This document shows, in pieces, positions 43,243 to 54,090 of a stretch of DNA of 64,000 bases (its first letter is position 1; each line of letters starts with the position of its first letter). The notes beneath the pieces are model-generated. The model saw only the letters and a program-made list of their open reading frames with translations, ran no database searches and was not told where the DNA came from. The translations under genes were made by a program, and so were the position numbers. The DNA comes from Ichthyophis bannanicus (lineage: Eukaryota > Chordata > Amphibia > Gymnophiona > Ichthyophiidae). The stretch lies in contig CM066033.1 of NCBI GenBank assembly GCA_033557465.1, positions 903,924,808 through 903,988,807 of the forward strand, given 5' to 3'.

Positions 43243-45851
43243 TAATGAAATAGATTTGCATAAACACATTCATTTGCATATTTGTTACCCTGAAAGTGAA
43301 TCTAGTTTGCATCGTTCCTTGTGGACTACATACACTGGACTTATGATATGAATATATCAACAATGAATTTTCATGAAAGACGTCTGTTCATTTGGTCTAA
43401 AAATCTAGTTGAGTTGTTGCATGTTTGGATCTGAATGTCTGATAGTGCCATGCTGATGATGACCTTTCTTGAACAGACCAGCAGTGGGGAGATCAGGCTT
43501 TTTATCTTTTCAGGTCTGAGATCTCATTCATCCTGGAGGAACCTTTTATGAAGCAGCTCTAGTAAAATCATGGTTAATACAGATAGCAAAATAGTGTCTA
43601 CCCAGACTTACAGAAAGTCTGAGTGGACACTTTCGGTCTGATGCTATGTTTAGAGCAGCAGTTTGCTTCCCCATTGGGTGTAAGACTAGTGCAGGAAAAT
43701 TTTGAGCAAAACCACTTTGCTAAAGTATAGCCCAGTGAGTATGGTAATCGCATGCAAACAAGGGGATATGTAATTGCTCCCAAAAAGGGGCATAATAGGG
43801 TCCCAGCCTTTCATAGCTAAATTCAGCCCTGACTCAGAACACGGGCTGCTGGTAACTCTGGAGACTCTTTGCACGAACTCAATCCACTTCCAGTTCCTTT
43901 GTTCGTGCATTGCAGTGCAGCTATAGGTGTATTGTTTTGCTGGTGTCATGCTCACAGCTTCATCTCCAGAGTTTGTTGTGCGCCATGGTTATGTGGCTGA
44001 ATTAGCTGAGTAGTACTCTTGCATGCCTCAGGAGAGCACGCTGTGGTGTGGTCTGCAGGCTAGGCTGCCACTCTGCATCAAAAGAAAAAAAAAGATGCTG
44101 GAGGTAGGTAGGGCAGCCAAAGATAGCACACAAATAAGTAGAGGGAACTAGAAAAGGGGGGGGGGGGGAGGGTGGCTGGCACTTTTGCTGTAACAAATCC
44201 TGTCTGGCATGTTCTACCTCCTATGTGAGTGCATTTGTGGAACTGCACAGCTGTCTGTTGCACAGGAGAAATTGAAACAAGCAAAAGATGCCCAGGCATG
44301 GCAACGTGAGCCAGTAGAGCAGCTAGTAGCATGTGTATGATGGGCTGGGCAGTAGAAATGGGCTTCCAGATGGGCGTGTGATAGCTGATAGACAACCAGC
44401 AGAGTGTGCCTCAAGCCAATTCCAGGAGAACTTGTGCCAGGGTCTCTACACCTTCAACACTACAGGCTGGCTCACTTCCTGCTGCTCTGGAGCAGGTGTG
44501 AAAAAGAGCCAAACTACAGGATTCCTCCTGTCCCAGCTGTCTAACAGAATGTCCAATCACAAATTCACCGAGAAGTGCTACTGAGTGCTGACTTCACCTA
44601 AATGTGTGTGTTTACAGTGTGCCATTTGTTTGGGCGGATGGGGGAAGGATATTAGGCAAGGAATCTCTGAAAAGTCTGAACTAAGTTCTTTCTGGGTCAG
44701 TTAGTACAGACTGTCGGGTCACTGACACATTCATAATTGTGCAGGGGTGGACTGGGCAAATTTTGGAGAGCAGCTCCTGATGGGGGAGCATAAAGCAGGC
44801 AGTGTGGGGGGGGGGGGGGAAGAGAGAGGCCTTGGTAAAAGACAGTGGGACTTATGGATTGGGTACGGAGTGGTAAGGAGAGGCTGGTATTTCAGTGGGA
44901 TAGCAGAAGTGCAGTGTAAAGAGAGGGCTGGGAGGAGAGCTTGAGGACTAAGGGATTAGTTTGGGGATTGCATTTGAACAGAGAATCAGGGATTGAGTGG
45001 GGAAAGGAGGAGGTCTTGGGGAAAGGAGGAGGAGCCAGGGGCGAGCTCTTATTTGTTTGCATTTTGCACAGTAGAAGACGTAATGTTTTTCTTTGATGTT
45101 GCACAGATTGCACCATATGTGTATGTTCAGTAATAGTATTAGTAATAAAAGTAAAATAAAATAAAGTTTATCTGTTCCTTAGATGGGGTGGGGTTAATGG
45201 AGAAGAATTAAGGGGGGGGGCATCCTCAAAGTTTAACCAAGTTTAATAGGTGGTTAAAGTGGTCCTGGCTCATGATGTAACAAAAAAAATGTTACATCAT
45301 GAGACACTTTTTTAACTTTTCCCTTTATGCTGGAACTTTATGCCAGCTCAGGGGCTGGTGTAAAAATGCTGCCAGAAGCAAAAAGGTCATCCGAGGTGAA
45401 ATGTGACACTTCACCTTAGATGACCCAAATGGACCAGACTCCCTTCCCCACCTGGCACTCCCTCAAGCCCTCCAACCCTCTCTCACACAAAATCATTAGT
45501 AGCCCAAGTGGCTCCTACCCCCCCCCCCCATGCCCTCAGAAATCTTAGGATTGGCCCTAGTGGCTGTTAACCCCACCCCTGATCCCTCTTAAAAAAAAAA
45601 AAAAAACATTGGTGGCCTCACCCTTGACCCCCTCACAAAAATATATGTGACATGGCATGGCTGTTGAGGGAAAAATGTGCAAAACCTGGATCAGATGAAT
45701 TCTGGGTCAGTGGCCAAGATGGAAATGAGCGGTGCTGGAAAGGAAGGTTTGGCTTTGCCTTCATTTGTTCAGACCCAGCCCTCTGTTATTACTCTTGATA
45801 TTATTTGGCAAGCTTTAGTGGATTTTGGAAATGCTTTGGTTACTGCATATG
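43243..45851 (+). other. Intergenic or intron sequence, mostly unique
   Basis: No gene. It contains G-runs at 44156-44168 and 44808-44819, a hairpin at 45269-45303 (13-bp arms, CTCATGATGTAAC and its complement around an A-rich loop), and an A-run at 45591-45606. Confidence 0.5.
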
Positions 45852-46140
45852 TATTTTATTTATTTATTTAGCTGTATTTATATCCCGCTTTTCACCGGGT
45901 CAAAGCGGTCAATTGGGGGATACATTTAACACAAGGGGATATGAGACACATACGCTAATACTTACAGGAAACATGGGCAATGGAGAGTTAAGTGGCTTGC
46001 CCAAGACCACAAGGAGTGCCTATAGGACTAGAAACCCCAGTCCCTCCGGCCTGAGATTGCTGTCCTCAGGTGGGACTTGAACCCCTGGCCCTCCGGCCTG
46101 AAGTACCTTGTCCTAACCACTAGACCACTCCTCCCTCGAG
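45852..46140 (-). mobile_element. tRNA-derived SINE, minus strand
   Basis: On the plus strand: a LINE-like tail (TTTATTTATTTAGCTG, then TATCCCGCTTTTCACC), body with AAGTGGCTTGCCCAAGACC, and the complement of a tRNA-like head (TTGAACCCCTGGCC, then CTAACCACTAGACCACTCC). It is directly followed by an inverted copy of the head's first 15 bp (46141-46155). Confidence 0.8.
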
Positions 46141-46155
46141 GAGTGGTCTAGTGGT

Positions 46156-46289
46156 ATATTTGTTTATTTGGCTGAACTTTTATACCGTTTTTCACAGAAT
46201 TGAAAGCAGCGTACATTGAACTTAAACTTACTGCTTAGGCTCAAAAGATAAAAGCACTAATGATTGGAGGAAATGGAGGAAAAAATACA
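46156..46289 (-). mobile_element. Second LINE/SINE-like tail fragment
   Basis: TTTATTTGGCTGAAC then TATACCGTTTTTCACAG resembles the SINE/LINE 3' tail again (complement). It is short and of uncertain extent. Confidence 0.5.
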
Positions 46290-46756
46290 AGGGACTCGGT
46301 CAGCCCAAATCATATTTGTCAAGGATATTATTAATTTAAGGGCAAAGGTGGAAGCTTTGGAAAATGTAACTAGGCGTTGTAATCTACGTTAATTACATTT
46401 TCCATGCCTACTGATGGGTTATTCCAAAGGTTTTGTTAAAAAGATGGGCTACTCAAGTTTTGGGCATGCTCTTGGAGATAATTACACCAATTATTCAGAC
46501 ATATCTCAGTGGCTAAACGGGGAGAGTGCCAAGTTCAAGAAGCTGTTCTAGTGTAGTTTGATACTTTTTTTCAGCGCTTCTTGAGAAGTCAGATATAGCA
46601 GTAGTTACACCGGCTACTATGCTGTTTACTTCTGCTTTAACAGCTGACAAAAATTGGCTTCTTGAGATGTACTGTAAAAATAGAGATAAGATGTTTTTAA
46701 ATTGTAGAATAAGAATTATTCTGGATGTTACCAAGGAAACGCAGAGGAAGAGAACA
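46290..46756 (+). pseudogene. L1-like ORF1 fragment, first part
   Basis: Plus-strand reading: FVKDIINLRAKVEALENVTR (coiled-coil end), then the block with LTADKNWLLEMYCKNRDKMF and DVTKETQRKR, characteristic of L1 ORF1 proteins (RNA-binding). Stops occur between blocks. The reading is interrupted at about 46757 and resumes at about 48159. Confidence 0.75.
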
Positions 46757-46785
46757 GTTGTGATAGGAAAAGTGTATCTGAGCCT

Positions 46786-47628
46786 ATGGAACTGGAAGAA
46801 AAACAGGCTTTTACCTTTAAGGAAAGAGACAGGCCAAAAAGCAGTGGTTTTCAGACTGCAGGCAAAGAGAAAAAAGCACACGTAGTTGCTGGGTACAGAC
46901 CACGCCCAAGCTCTGAGGCAAGCTGTGAAGTTAATGAGAGGCACCTGGGGGAGGAGCACGGCCCAATAGTTCAGGCACACTCATATAAGCCCAGGGGATT
47001 AGAAGAGTGGGAGGAGACCACCAGGGAAACGGAAAGAGAGAGGACCACCAGGGGTGCAGAAGGAGAAAGAAACTTCAGGGGAGCTGAAGGACAAAGAGTT
47101 ACCAGGGTCAGCACCATAGAGGATTCCAAAGGAAACCAACACACAGGGAGCCACGTTCCAGAAGGAAGTCAGTACTGCATGGGAACTGCAGCTGATTCTG
47201 GAGGCAGGAGGGTTTTGCCTGGGAGAGCTACTGACAAGGAGGAAGGTACAATAGCAGCAGCTCATGAACCTGCTGGAAAACTGCCAACTCCCAAAAGGTG
47301 TGTGATTAGAACTGTAAATAAAAGTAATGAGAGACAGTTAGAGGCTCTGTGCCGGTTGATGAAAGAAAAGAATCTCCATGTGCCTGCTAAGAACCCTGAG
47401 CATAAAGAGAAGTCTCATTGGAGAAAGGTCCTAGAGCTGTTAGAAGAGATTAAGCCTGAGATTGTGCAAGCTGATTTAAACCCAGATATAACAGACACAG
47501 GTTATGAACAAATGCATACAGAGTGTTATGATTCTGATAAGGAGTCTGTACATAGAATCATTAATGGACTGCTCGCTTTGCAAGAAAACAGCATAAAAGT
47601 TTTAGGTTTTAAAAGGAGAAAAACCTAG
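46786..47628 (+). CDS. Hypothetical protein in the unclassified insertion
   Basis: 280 residues, highly charged and hydrophilic, with no signal peptide or membrane segment. The N-terminal half is low complexity with a glutamate/arginine-rich stretch (EETTRETERERTTRGAEGER). The C-terminal 110 residues look more ordered (RQLEALCRLMKEKNLHVPAK, then WRKVLELLEEIKPEIVQADL and a tyrosine/aspartate-rich end). I do not recognise it. It has no stop or frameshift, unlike the L1 around it. The start ATG may not be native, since the frame is open slightly upstream. It could be a gag- or accessory-like product of an LTR element, or a captured gene; both are guesses. Confidence 0.45.
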   Translation: MELEEKQAFTFKERDRPKSSGFQTAGKEKKAHVVAGYRPRPSSEASCEVNERHLGEEHGPIVQAHSYKPRGLEEWEETTRETERERTTRGAEGERNFRGAEGQRVTRVSTIEDSKGNQHTGSHVPEGSQYCMGTAADSGGRRVLPGRATDKEEGTIAAAHEPAGKLPTPKRCVIRTVNKSNERQLEALCRLMKEKNLHVPAKNPEHKEKSHWRKVLELLEEIKPEIVQADLNPDITDTGYEQMHTECYDSDKESVHRIINGLLALQENSIKVLGFKRRKT

Positions 47629-47644
47629 AAACAAATTGTCTGAG

Positions 47645-47885
47645 TAAAACTGACAGAAGCAGTTAAAGTTTTATTTTGAATACTAGAAGCTTTGAAAGAA
47701 ACAGCTACATATGCTTAAGGCTGACAGAAGCACTTAAAGCTTTATTTTTGAAGACTGAAAGTTTGAAATAGATAACTACATGTGCTTAAAGCTGGCAGAA
47801 GCAGTTAAAGCTCTATTTTTTGAATGCTGAAAGTTTTTAAAAGGAAACGGCTATTTGTGCTTAAAGCTGATAGAAGCAGTTGTAG
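47645..47885 (+). repeat. Tandem repeat, about 75-80 bp units
   Basis: The motif GACAGAAGCAGTTAAAG-TTTTATTTT recurs at about 47651, 47723, 47795 and 47868 (last partial), with GCTACATATGCTTAA-like spacing between. Units differ by several substitutions. Confidence 0.75.
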
Positions 47886-48158
47886 TGTTCTGTTCCGGTA
47901 AAGAGGGTCTTTTTTGTTAGAATTTTGTGTGGAGAAGAATCCCATTTATTTTGCCATGCGTTGAGTTTTAAATGCTCTTTTGGAAAGGAAAAAATAAAAT
48001 TCCTGTGTTTTACCTAAAACCCTCAAATCACAACTTTATTGTTTGAGACCTCACAACTACAACTCCCAGAAGCCTCGGCTCTGGATTTCCTTATTTAAGG
48101 ACAATACAAAGGCACGTCCCGGCCTATAGGCGACCGCCTGGGCACGGGGCGCAACACA

Positions 48159-48459
48159 ATGAATTCGTTTACATCCAAGAGTAGTGTAGTTTGGTGCTTT
48201 GTTCTTTTTGAAATTTCCGTGCAAATGTATTGCAAAACATCTGCAAGTGAAATATGTTTGTTTATTTTTTTAATCCTGCCAATTTGATGGCATTGATTGT
48301 TGCGAAGAATTGTCTGATAGTTTGCCTCAATCTTCTCCTTTGATATTAGCTACAGAAGATCTCTCTCTTAAGGATTTCTTGGACCAAGCAGAATTGCTTG
48401 CTCTTTTTCCTGTTGTGTTATGATTTTTTTAACCTGTGTACTTGGAACTTGCCATTCTA
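48159..48459 (+). pseudogene. L1-like ORF1 fragment, second part
   Basis: It reads RLHPRVV, FGALFFLKFPCKCIAKH, then after stops LPQSSPLILATEDLSLKDFL. It continues the ORF1 block ending at 46756. DIRS element C begins at about 48460. Confidence 0.7.
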
Positions 48460-48460
48460 T

Positions 48461-48610
48461 TCCATATCGTCCTACTAGACTAGTCCAGATAAGTCGGTTG
48501 TGTTCCGCTACCAGCAGATGAGTGGAGACAGACAGCCAATGAAATATTCAGGCTCTCATCATTATCCCCATGCCTCTAGCAGCCTGAGCCAGTAGGGGCA
48601 AACCAGTATT
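48461..48610 (+). repeat. Left terminal repeat of C
   Basis: TCCATATCGTCCTACTAGAC starts the element. It agrees with the complement of the internal region (54001-54030) and with the complement of the isolated right repeat at 10640-10800 (CTACCAGCAGAT, GTGGAGACA). Confidence 0.75.
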
Positions 48611-49490
48611 TTTCTGTCTAGCAGATGGTGATTGGACTTGTTTCAGCTCTGATAGAATCTGAACAAAATAAGGATTTGATTGAGAGGAAAAAGATTGATT
48701 TTGCTCATGAACGACTACCTTTGGATGGTCGCGACATGGGAGGCTCCACTAGATTATGGTCTTTTTGGTAGCCATAGAATGAGGGAAAATTGGTTCAGCT
48801 CTACGCTCTTATTCTATTAAGGGCCTGTTGGGTGGCCAGAAGCTTGGAATTTTAGAAGGAATTTAGCTGCTTCACACAACTTCAACGTCCTGGTTTCCCC
48901 TACTTTCCCCCGAAGATTGAAGAAGGCTCTCAGAGGTATATGACTGCCAGCCAATATTAAAAAAAAAAAAAAAAAGAAAGAAAGAAAAGGTGAAGATCAA
49001 CATCAGGGGAGTTGTGCTGAGCCTGGCACAGCTTTTCCTGCCTGAGGCTCCCAGGGAGTGAGCAGCAAGGCTTGACCTCGGCATTGTCCTTGTTGAGGAG
49101 GAGGGGGGCTCCTGAACACGTCTGTTTTGATGTGTAAGTTGGGGTGAACCGTGGGTGGCCATTGACACGGCATTGGGGCTTCCTGCCTTTTTCTAGCATG
49201 CGCTGCTAACATTTTCTATCTTGCGTGCCTTCAGCTGCACAGTCCTAGAACACATTCTGCCTCATCAGCTCCAATGCGAGTTTCTGCCCAAGTGCCCGTA
49301 ACACGTGCTCCATTAGCATTCACATTTTTGCCTACGTGGCCTTAGCATGCACAAGTGTTTGTCTTGCCTTAACTCTTTGTTGTCTTGCAGGAAGCATTAT
49401 TTGACCTGTGGCAAGTGAGAAGCTCGGCACTGGTTTCTAGAATCTGCTCTTCTTACATGGCTCTCTGACTCCCTTCTCCCACCAAAAGGG
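48611..49490 (+). other. Leader of element C
   Basis: No ORF on the plus strand. It contains an A-run with GAAAGAAAGAAA at 48958-48987. No other feature seen. Confidence 0.45.
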
Positions 49491-50720
49491 TTTGGTTGAC
49501 CCAGCTTTTCCCACCTTGAAGCAGGAAGCGACGGATGGCACTGTGGGTAAGGATGATAGGTCGGCCTTGAGTTCTGGTGGCTTCAGGCCATTCCCCTTCT
49601 TTGAAGGGCTCAGCTACAGCTATGTCCCTATGGTTGGGGATTATTCTCAGGGACAAGAGCTCCCGGAATCTGGGTTATCCTCCCCAAAATTCCTTTATTT
49701 TCTACAGCAAGCATAGTCATTTTGGCATGGAAACTCGGACCCTACAGCTTCTGGATTCCTTTGAGTTCAGTCACAAGTGGGACAGAGTGTAGAAGTCCAG
49801 CTCGGGTGCTGCCTCCTAAGTGACCTAGGCGGAGGTTGCCTTCTGGAGATGCAGATCAGCTGTGGTCTGTCTGAGACCTGGACTTTGGTTTTGATGTTTC
49901 AGCTGAAGGATCTGATGCGGAGGAAGCGATGCCTTCACCATCAGAGGATCATGAGGAGGCTGGCATTATCTGCCTGTTCTGGAAGGAAGAACTGGTGGGT
50001 TTGATTGCTTGAATCTGGTGACCACAGGTTCATCCACTCCTGTAGGGAGTTCAGAAGTCTGCAAAAATCTTCCCATGTCCAGAGTTTATCAAGAGCATGA
50101 TTCGGTCAGAATGGAACTTTTCTGATTTCCCACCTAAGGGGTTAAAGATGTGCAAGAGGATGTACACTCTCCCAAAGGAGGAGTGTGTCACGTGGTTCAG
50201 TACACCTAAGATGGATGCGCAGGTCATGGTGGTCACAAAGCAGACCACCATTCCTGTGGAAGGCTGATTGGCCTTAAAGGATACTCTGCATCGTAAGGTG
50301 GACTCCCTGTTTGAGAGTAGGTTCATAGCAGCTGCTGCTGTTCTTTAGTTGATGGTGTGTACAGGCCTGATGTCTTAAGCCCTTCTCCGCTGGATTCAGT
50401 CTCTCCCGCCAGAGGATACTACCCCCTTTTGGAGTCAACCACTGCCGCCTTTTCTGATGCTATTTATGATTTAGTCTGCTTGGTTGCTAGAATTATTGCC
50501 TTATTGACAGTAATATGGTGTTGGATTTGGCTTTGCCACTGGGCAGCAGACACATCCTCCAAAGCCCGATTAACTTAACTGGCATTTAAGTAAAAGCTCC
50601 TTTTTGGGGTCAATATGGAAAAGTTGGTGAAGGACTTGGGCGAGCCCAAGCCTTGTTGCCTCCCAGAAGATAGGCCAAAAGGGCCTGGAAAGCATACAGG
50701 TCCATTCACCTCCTCTGCCT
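49491..50720 (+). pseudogene. Gag-like remnant of C
   Basis: Scattered blocks in different frames. IPVEG followed by LALKDTLHRKVDSLFESR (about 50248-50322) aligns with element B (IPVEGSAALKDVQDRKLDTL). CHWAADTSSKARLT (about 50530) aligns with MNWATDASSKSCLS of B. MEKLVKDLGEPK (about 50615) matches DLDKLVKDLG. Stops and frame changes throughout. Confidence 0.65.
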
Positions 50721-50929
50721 CTGCCCGATCATCATTAGCATGCTGGACTAACTTCCAAGGGTATCAGATTCCCGCCGTCATCGTCCTTTCTTTTCTTCTG
50801 GATTTTGGATCCATAATTAGTCCTTTTAAGGGGCTCATGGGTCCAGTGACTTTGTTCCTTCCAGAGGAGGGTCTCGTCTGTTCAGCTCAATGAAGGTTTG
50901 GGGGCCCATTCCCAGTTAACTCCAATTGG

Positions 50930-52360
50930 GGGCAGGCTTTGCCTTTTCTTTCAGGAGTGGACACCATTCAAAATGGCTATGTTCTGGAATGCAAAGAGAC
51001 AATCTCGGAGGCCTTTGTCACCTCCTCATGTGGTTTGGTGGATGAAAAAGCCGCCATACAGGTTACATTGCACAAGTTGCTGTGCCTGAAGGTGGTGGTT
51101 CCAGTTCTCCTAGCCAAATGGGACAAAGCAGATATTCCATCCTATTTCATGGTGCCAAAGAAAGTTGCTCCTTCCAACCATTTCTCGACCTCAAGGGGCT
51201 CAGTGCTTATTTGTGTGTGCTGCACTTCTAAATGGAAACTCTGTGATCTGTGATTCAGGTGGTGTGCTGAGGAGAACTTTAGCTTTTCTGGATTTGGCCG
51301 AAGCGTATTTTCATATCACGATCCAGAAGGATCAGCAGAGATATCTGCGTTCTGCCGTGCTCGGTTCATGTTTTCAGTTCACTGCTTTTCCCATCGGCCT
51401 CTCCGCCACCCCAAGGATGTTCTCCAAAGTTATGGTGGTGGTGGTGGTGGTGGCTGCTGCACTGTAGTGACAAGGAATATGTGTGCACCCAAATATGCAT
51501 GATTGGCTCATTCGACCCCGCTCTCTCTGAGTCATCTCTGGTGTCAGCCCAGGTGATGTTATTTCTGGAAGGCCTCGGCTGGGTGATCAGTTGGGGAAAG
51601 AGTCAGTTGGAGTCTTCCCAATCCCTGGAATTCCTGGGAGCATGGTTCGATATTCGAGTGGGAAGTCTTCTTGCCCGAGGAGAGAGTGCAGAGGTGGTTG
51701 GAATGGCTTGCAGTGTTCTGTTTTCAACAGGCTCCCAGGGTTTGAGATTATCTGCAGCTTCTCAGTCTGATGGCGACTGGCAGTTGAGATGGTGCCATGG
51801 ACGCATATTCATATGCTACTCCAGAGGTCTTTGTTGACTTGGTGGTCTCCAAGCTCTCAGAATTTCGAGCTCAGGCTTCCACTCCAGCTGGAAGTGAGAG
51901 CCAGCTTGCGATACTGTCAACAGTGACGTCATTTGAAAAAAGGCATGCTGCTGGTCAATTACTTGTGGATTCTTCTGTCAACAGATGCCAGTCTAATGGG
52001 TTGGGGAGCCCATTGTCAAAACCAAATGGCTCAGGGCCATTGGAGTCGCAGGGAGACAGTGTGGTCTATCAACTATCTTGAAGCAAGGGCTACTCGGTTG
52101 GTCCTCTTGCGTTTCCAACCCTTGGTCAAAGGCAGGACAGTGTGAGAGTTCTTGGACAATATCATGGCAGTTGCATATGTCAATCGGCAAGGTGGCTCAA
52201 GGAGTGCCAGAGTGTCCTTAGAGATGACTCTTTTGTTTGCCTGGATGGAAAAGAACTTTCTAGCTCTGTTGGCTCAGCTTTGCTGATGTGGACATTATGG
52301 AGGCAGACTTACTCGGTCATCACTCTCTTGATTCTGGAGAGTAGGAGATAAGTCAGGAGG
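50930..52360 (+). pseudogene. RT/RNase H remnant of C
   Basis: LCLKVVVPVLLAKWDKADIP, then YFMVPKKVAPS (about 51080-51170); LAFLDLAEAYFHITIQKDQQ (about 51272); FPIGLSATPRMFSKVMVVVV (about 51390). A (GGT)n run at 51434-51454 expands the valine stretch that is VMVVVAAAV in element B. The catalytic box region reads HPNMHDWLI where B has HPYLDDWLI. RNase H: LLSTDASLMGWGAHC (about 51972), LEARATRLVLLRF. Dead. Confidence 0.75.
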
Positions 52361-52651
52361 TGTTTCAGAAGATTCTCCGCCATTTGGGTCTCCCCAAGAT
52401 GGATTTGATGGTGACCCAATCCAATGCCAAAGCACTCAGTTTCTTCAGTCACTTCACAGAAACAGGGTCTGAGGGCATTGATGTTCTGGTTCAGTCCTGG
52501 ACAAAGCAGGGCATGCTGTATTTCCTCCATGGCCACTTGTGGTGCTGGATTGGCTGAAGAGAGTGTGATTTGGGGACCTAATGTGGCTCCTGCAGGAGCC
52601 TCCTCTTCGTCTGCCCCCATTTTGAGGCCTGTTGTGCCAAAGGTCAATTGT

Positions 52652-52962
52652 TCTAGATTTATTTATTTATTTTATTTATTTACATTCTCTTATATACCGC
52701 GCTATTCTGCATCAGTGCGGTTTACATTGAACAAACTGAAATTACATTGAACAGGGCATTATAACTTGGAGATAACTATTTTACAGGGAACATGGGCTAT
52801 GGAGGGTTAAGTGGCTTGCCCAAGACCACAAGGAGCACCTGTGGGACTAGAAACCTCAGTCCTTCCGGCCCAAGGTTGCTGTCCTCTAGTGGGATTTGAA
52901 CCCCTGACCTTCCGGCCTGAAGTACCTTGCCCCAACCACTAGGCCACTCCTCCACTCCTGGC
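52652..52962 (-). mobile_element. tRNA-derived SINE in element C
   Basis: The complement of a tRNA-like head is at the right (GATTTGAACCCCTGACC, then CCCAACCACTAGGCCACTC). The body has AAGTGGCTTGCCCAAGACC, and the tail at the left is TTTATTTATTTTATTTA followed by TATACCGCGC. The tail resembles the L2-like LINE end at 61310-61380 (TATACCGCGCTCTTC), suggesting that LINE family mobilised it. Confidence 0.85.
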
Positions 52963-52999
52963 TCCCTTCTCGCTTATGGCTTGTCTCTTGAAGGAGCCA

Positions 53000-53985
53000 G
53001 CTGAGATGTAAAGGTTATTCTCCTGCGGTAGTTTTCACTCTTCTTTAAAGCCAGGAGAGATTCTACCAATTTGGCATATGTGCGTGAGTCTGGTGCCTTT
53101 GAGAACTGGTTTGATGCATGAAAGATTGTGCCTGAGTTGGCAAAGGTGCCATCTGCTGGCCATCCTTCAGGACAGTCTGGAAAAGGGCCTTTCCCTTAGC
53201 TCCCTAAAAGTCCCAAGTGGGAGCTCTGTCCTGCTTCAGAGTTCCAGTGGCAAGATGGTCTTTGGCCTTGCATTCGGATACCTTGTGTTTTCTTCAGGGG
53301 GTTTGGCATCTGCATCCCAGTCTTTGGTCGGTTGTCCCTTCTTGGGATCTCTGTCTAGTGTTCAGGGCCCTGATGTTGGAGCCCTTTGAGCCTTTGAAGC
53401 ATGCTGCTCTTAAGGATATATAACTCAAGACTGTTTTCTTGGCAGCGATTTGTTCAGCAAGATAGATTTCAGAGCTTCAGGCTTTGTTCTGCTGGGATCC
53501 ATATCTGTCGTCCTCAGAGGAGAACATTTTCATTCAACCTGTGCCTTTTTGCAGAAAGTGCTTTCATGTGAACCAAATGGCTTGTCTGCCCTTTAAAGAG
53601 CAGTTTCAAGGGAAAGATAAGTATCTTTGACTTGGAGATGTCTGGAGGGTGCTTCTCTGGTTCTTGAGGATTATGAATTCCTTTGTTAGTCATATCATCT
53701 TTTTGTGCTATTAGCTGGGTTGTGCAAGGGTGATGTGGCCACCAAGTCTTCATTGGGCTGCTGGATCAAGGAGACTATTGCCTCAACATATCTGTTATGG
53801 AACTGGCAGTTCTGGAGGGGTTGCGCACATATTCTACTCGAGCAGAAGCGTCCTCATGGGCAGCAATGTGGGCATCACTTTCTACTTTTGTCAAGCATTA
53901 CCACTTGGAAGCCCATGCTCGGGCGGACATGGATCAAAGGTTATATGAGCTGCTGTTGTCTTCCCGCCCAGAGGAGGCATAGCTT
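53000..53985 (+). pseudogene. Tyrosine recombinase remnant of C
   Basis: LPSLAPLR-like DNA-binding part is weak (LAILQDSLEKGLSLSSLKV, about 53148). The arginine box region reads ICSAR-stop-ISELQALFCWD (about 53451-53500), where B has SACRIPKLQALFCWE. The last block ASLSTFVKHYHLEAHARADM (about 53872) keeps the candidate tyrosine. Several stops. Confidence 0.7.
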
Positions 53986-53998
53986 TGGTACATCATAC

Positions 53999-54090
53999 TT
54001 GTCTGGACTGGTCTAGCAAGATGATATGGAAGGTGACATTTTACTTACCATATAATGTCCTTAACTTGAATCCTGCTAGACCAGTCCAGG
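53999..54090 (+). repeat. Internal complementary region of C
   Basis: CTGGACTGGTCTAGCAAGAT is the complement of the left end. GGTGACATTTTACTTACCAT through CTGCTAGACCAGTCCAG is the complement of the right end seen at 10787-10850. The junction is near 54031. Confidence 0.8.

Larger units (their letters stand above)
46757..48158 (+). mobile_element. Unclassified 1.4-kb insertion in L1 ORF1
   Basis: L1 ORF1 reads up to ETQRKR(T) before it and continues in the same frame as ...RLHPRVV and GALFFLKFPCKC after it, so this segment is an insert. AACA flanks both sides (46753-46756 and 48154-48157, to within a base or two), a possible 4-bp target duplication. It contains a 280-codon ORF, four tandem repeats of about 75-80 bp, an AATAAA at about 47992, and a GC-rich end (GGGCACGGGGCGC). 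The 3' 270 bp look LTR-like, but no second copy is present. Confidence 0.55.

Noticed and set aside
40810..46289. C-terminal exon of the DNAJC5-family gene
   Set aside because: I looked for a short exon with the conserved QP...TETTQL-type ending after a phase-1 acceptor and saw no convincing candidate. It may lie beyond the window.
47881..48158. Solo LTR
   Set aside because: It starts TG and ends near CA with AATAAA inside, but no second copy is present and the surrounding L1 shows the insert to be larger. Kept only as LTR-like.
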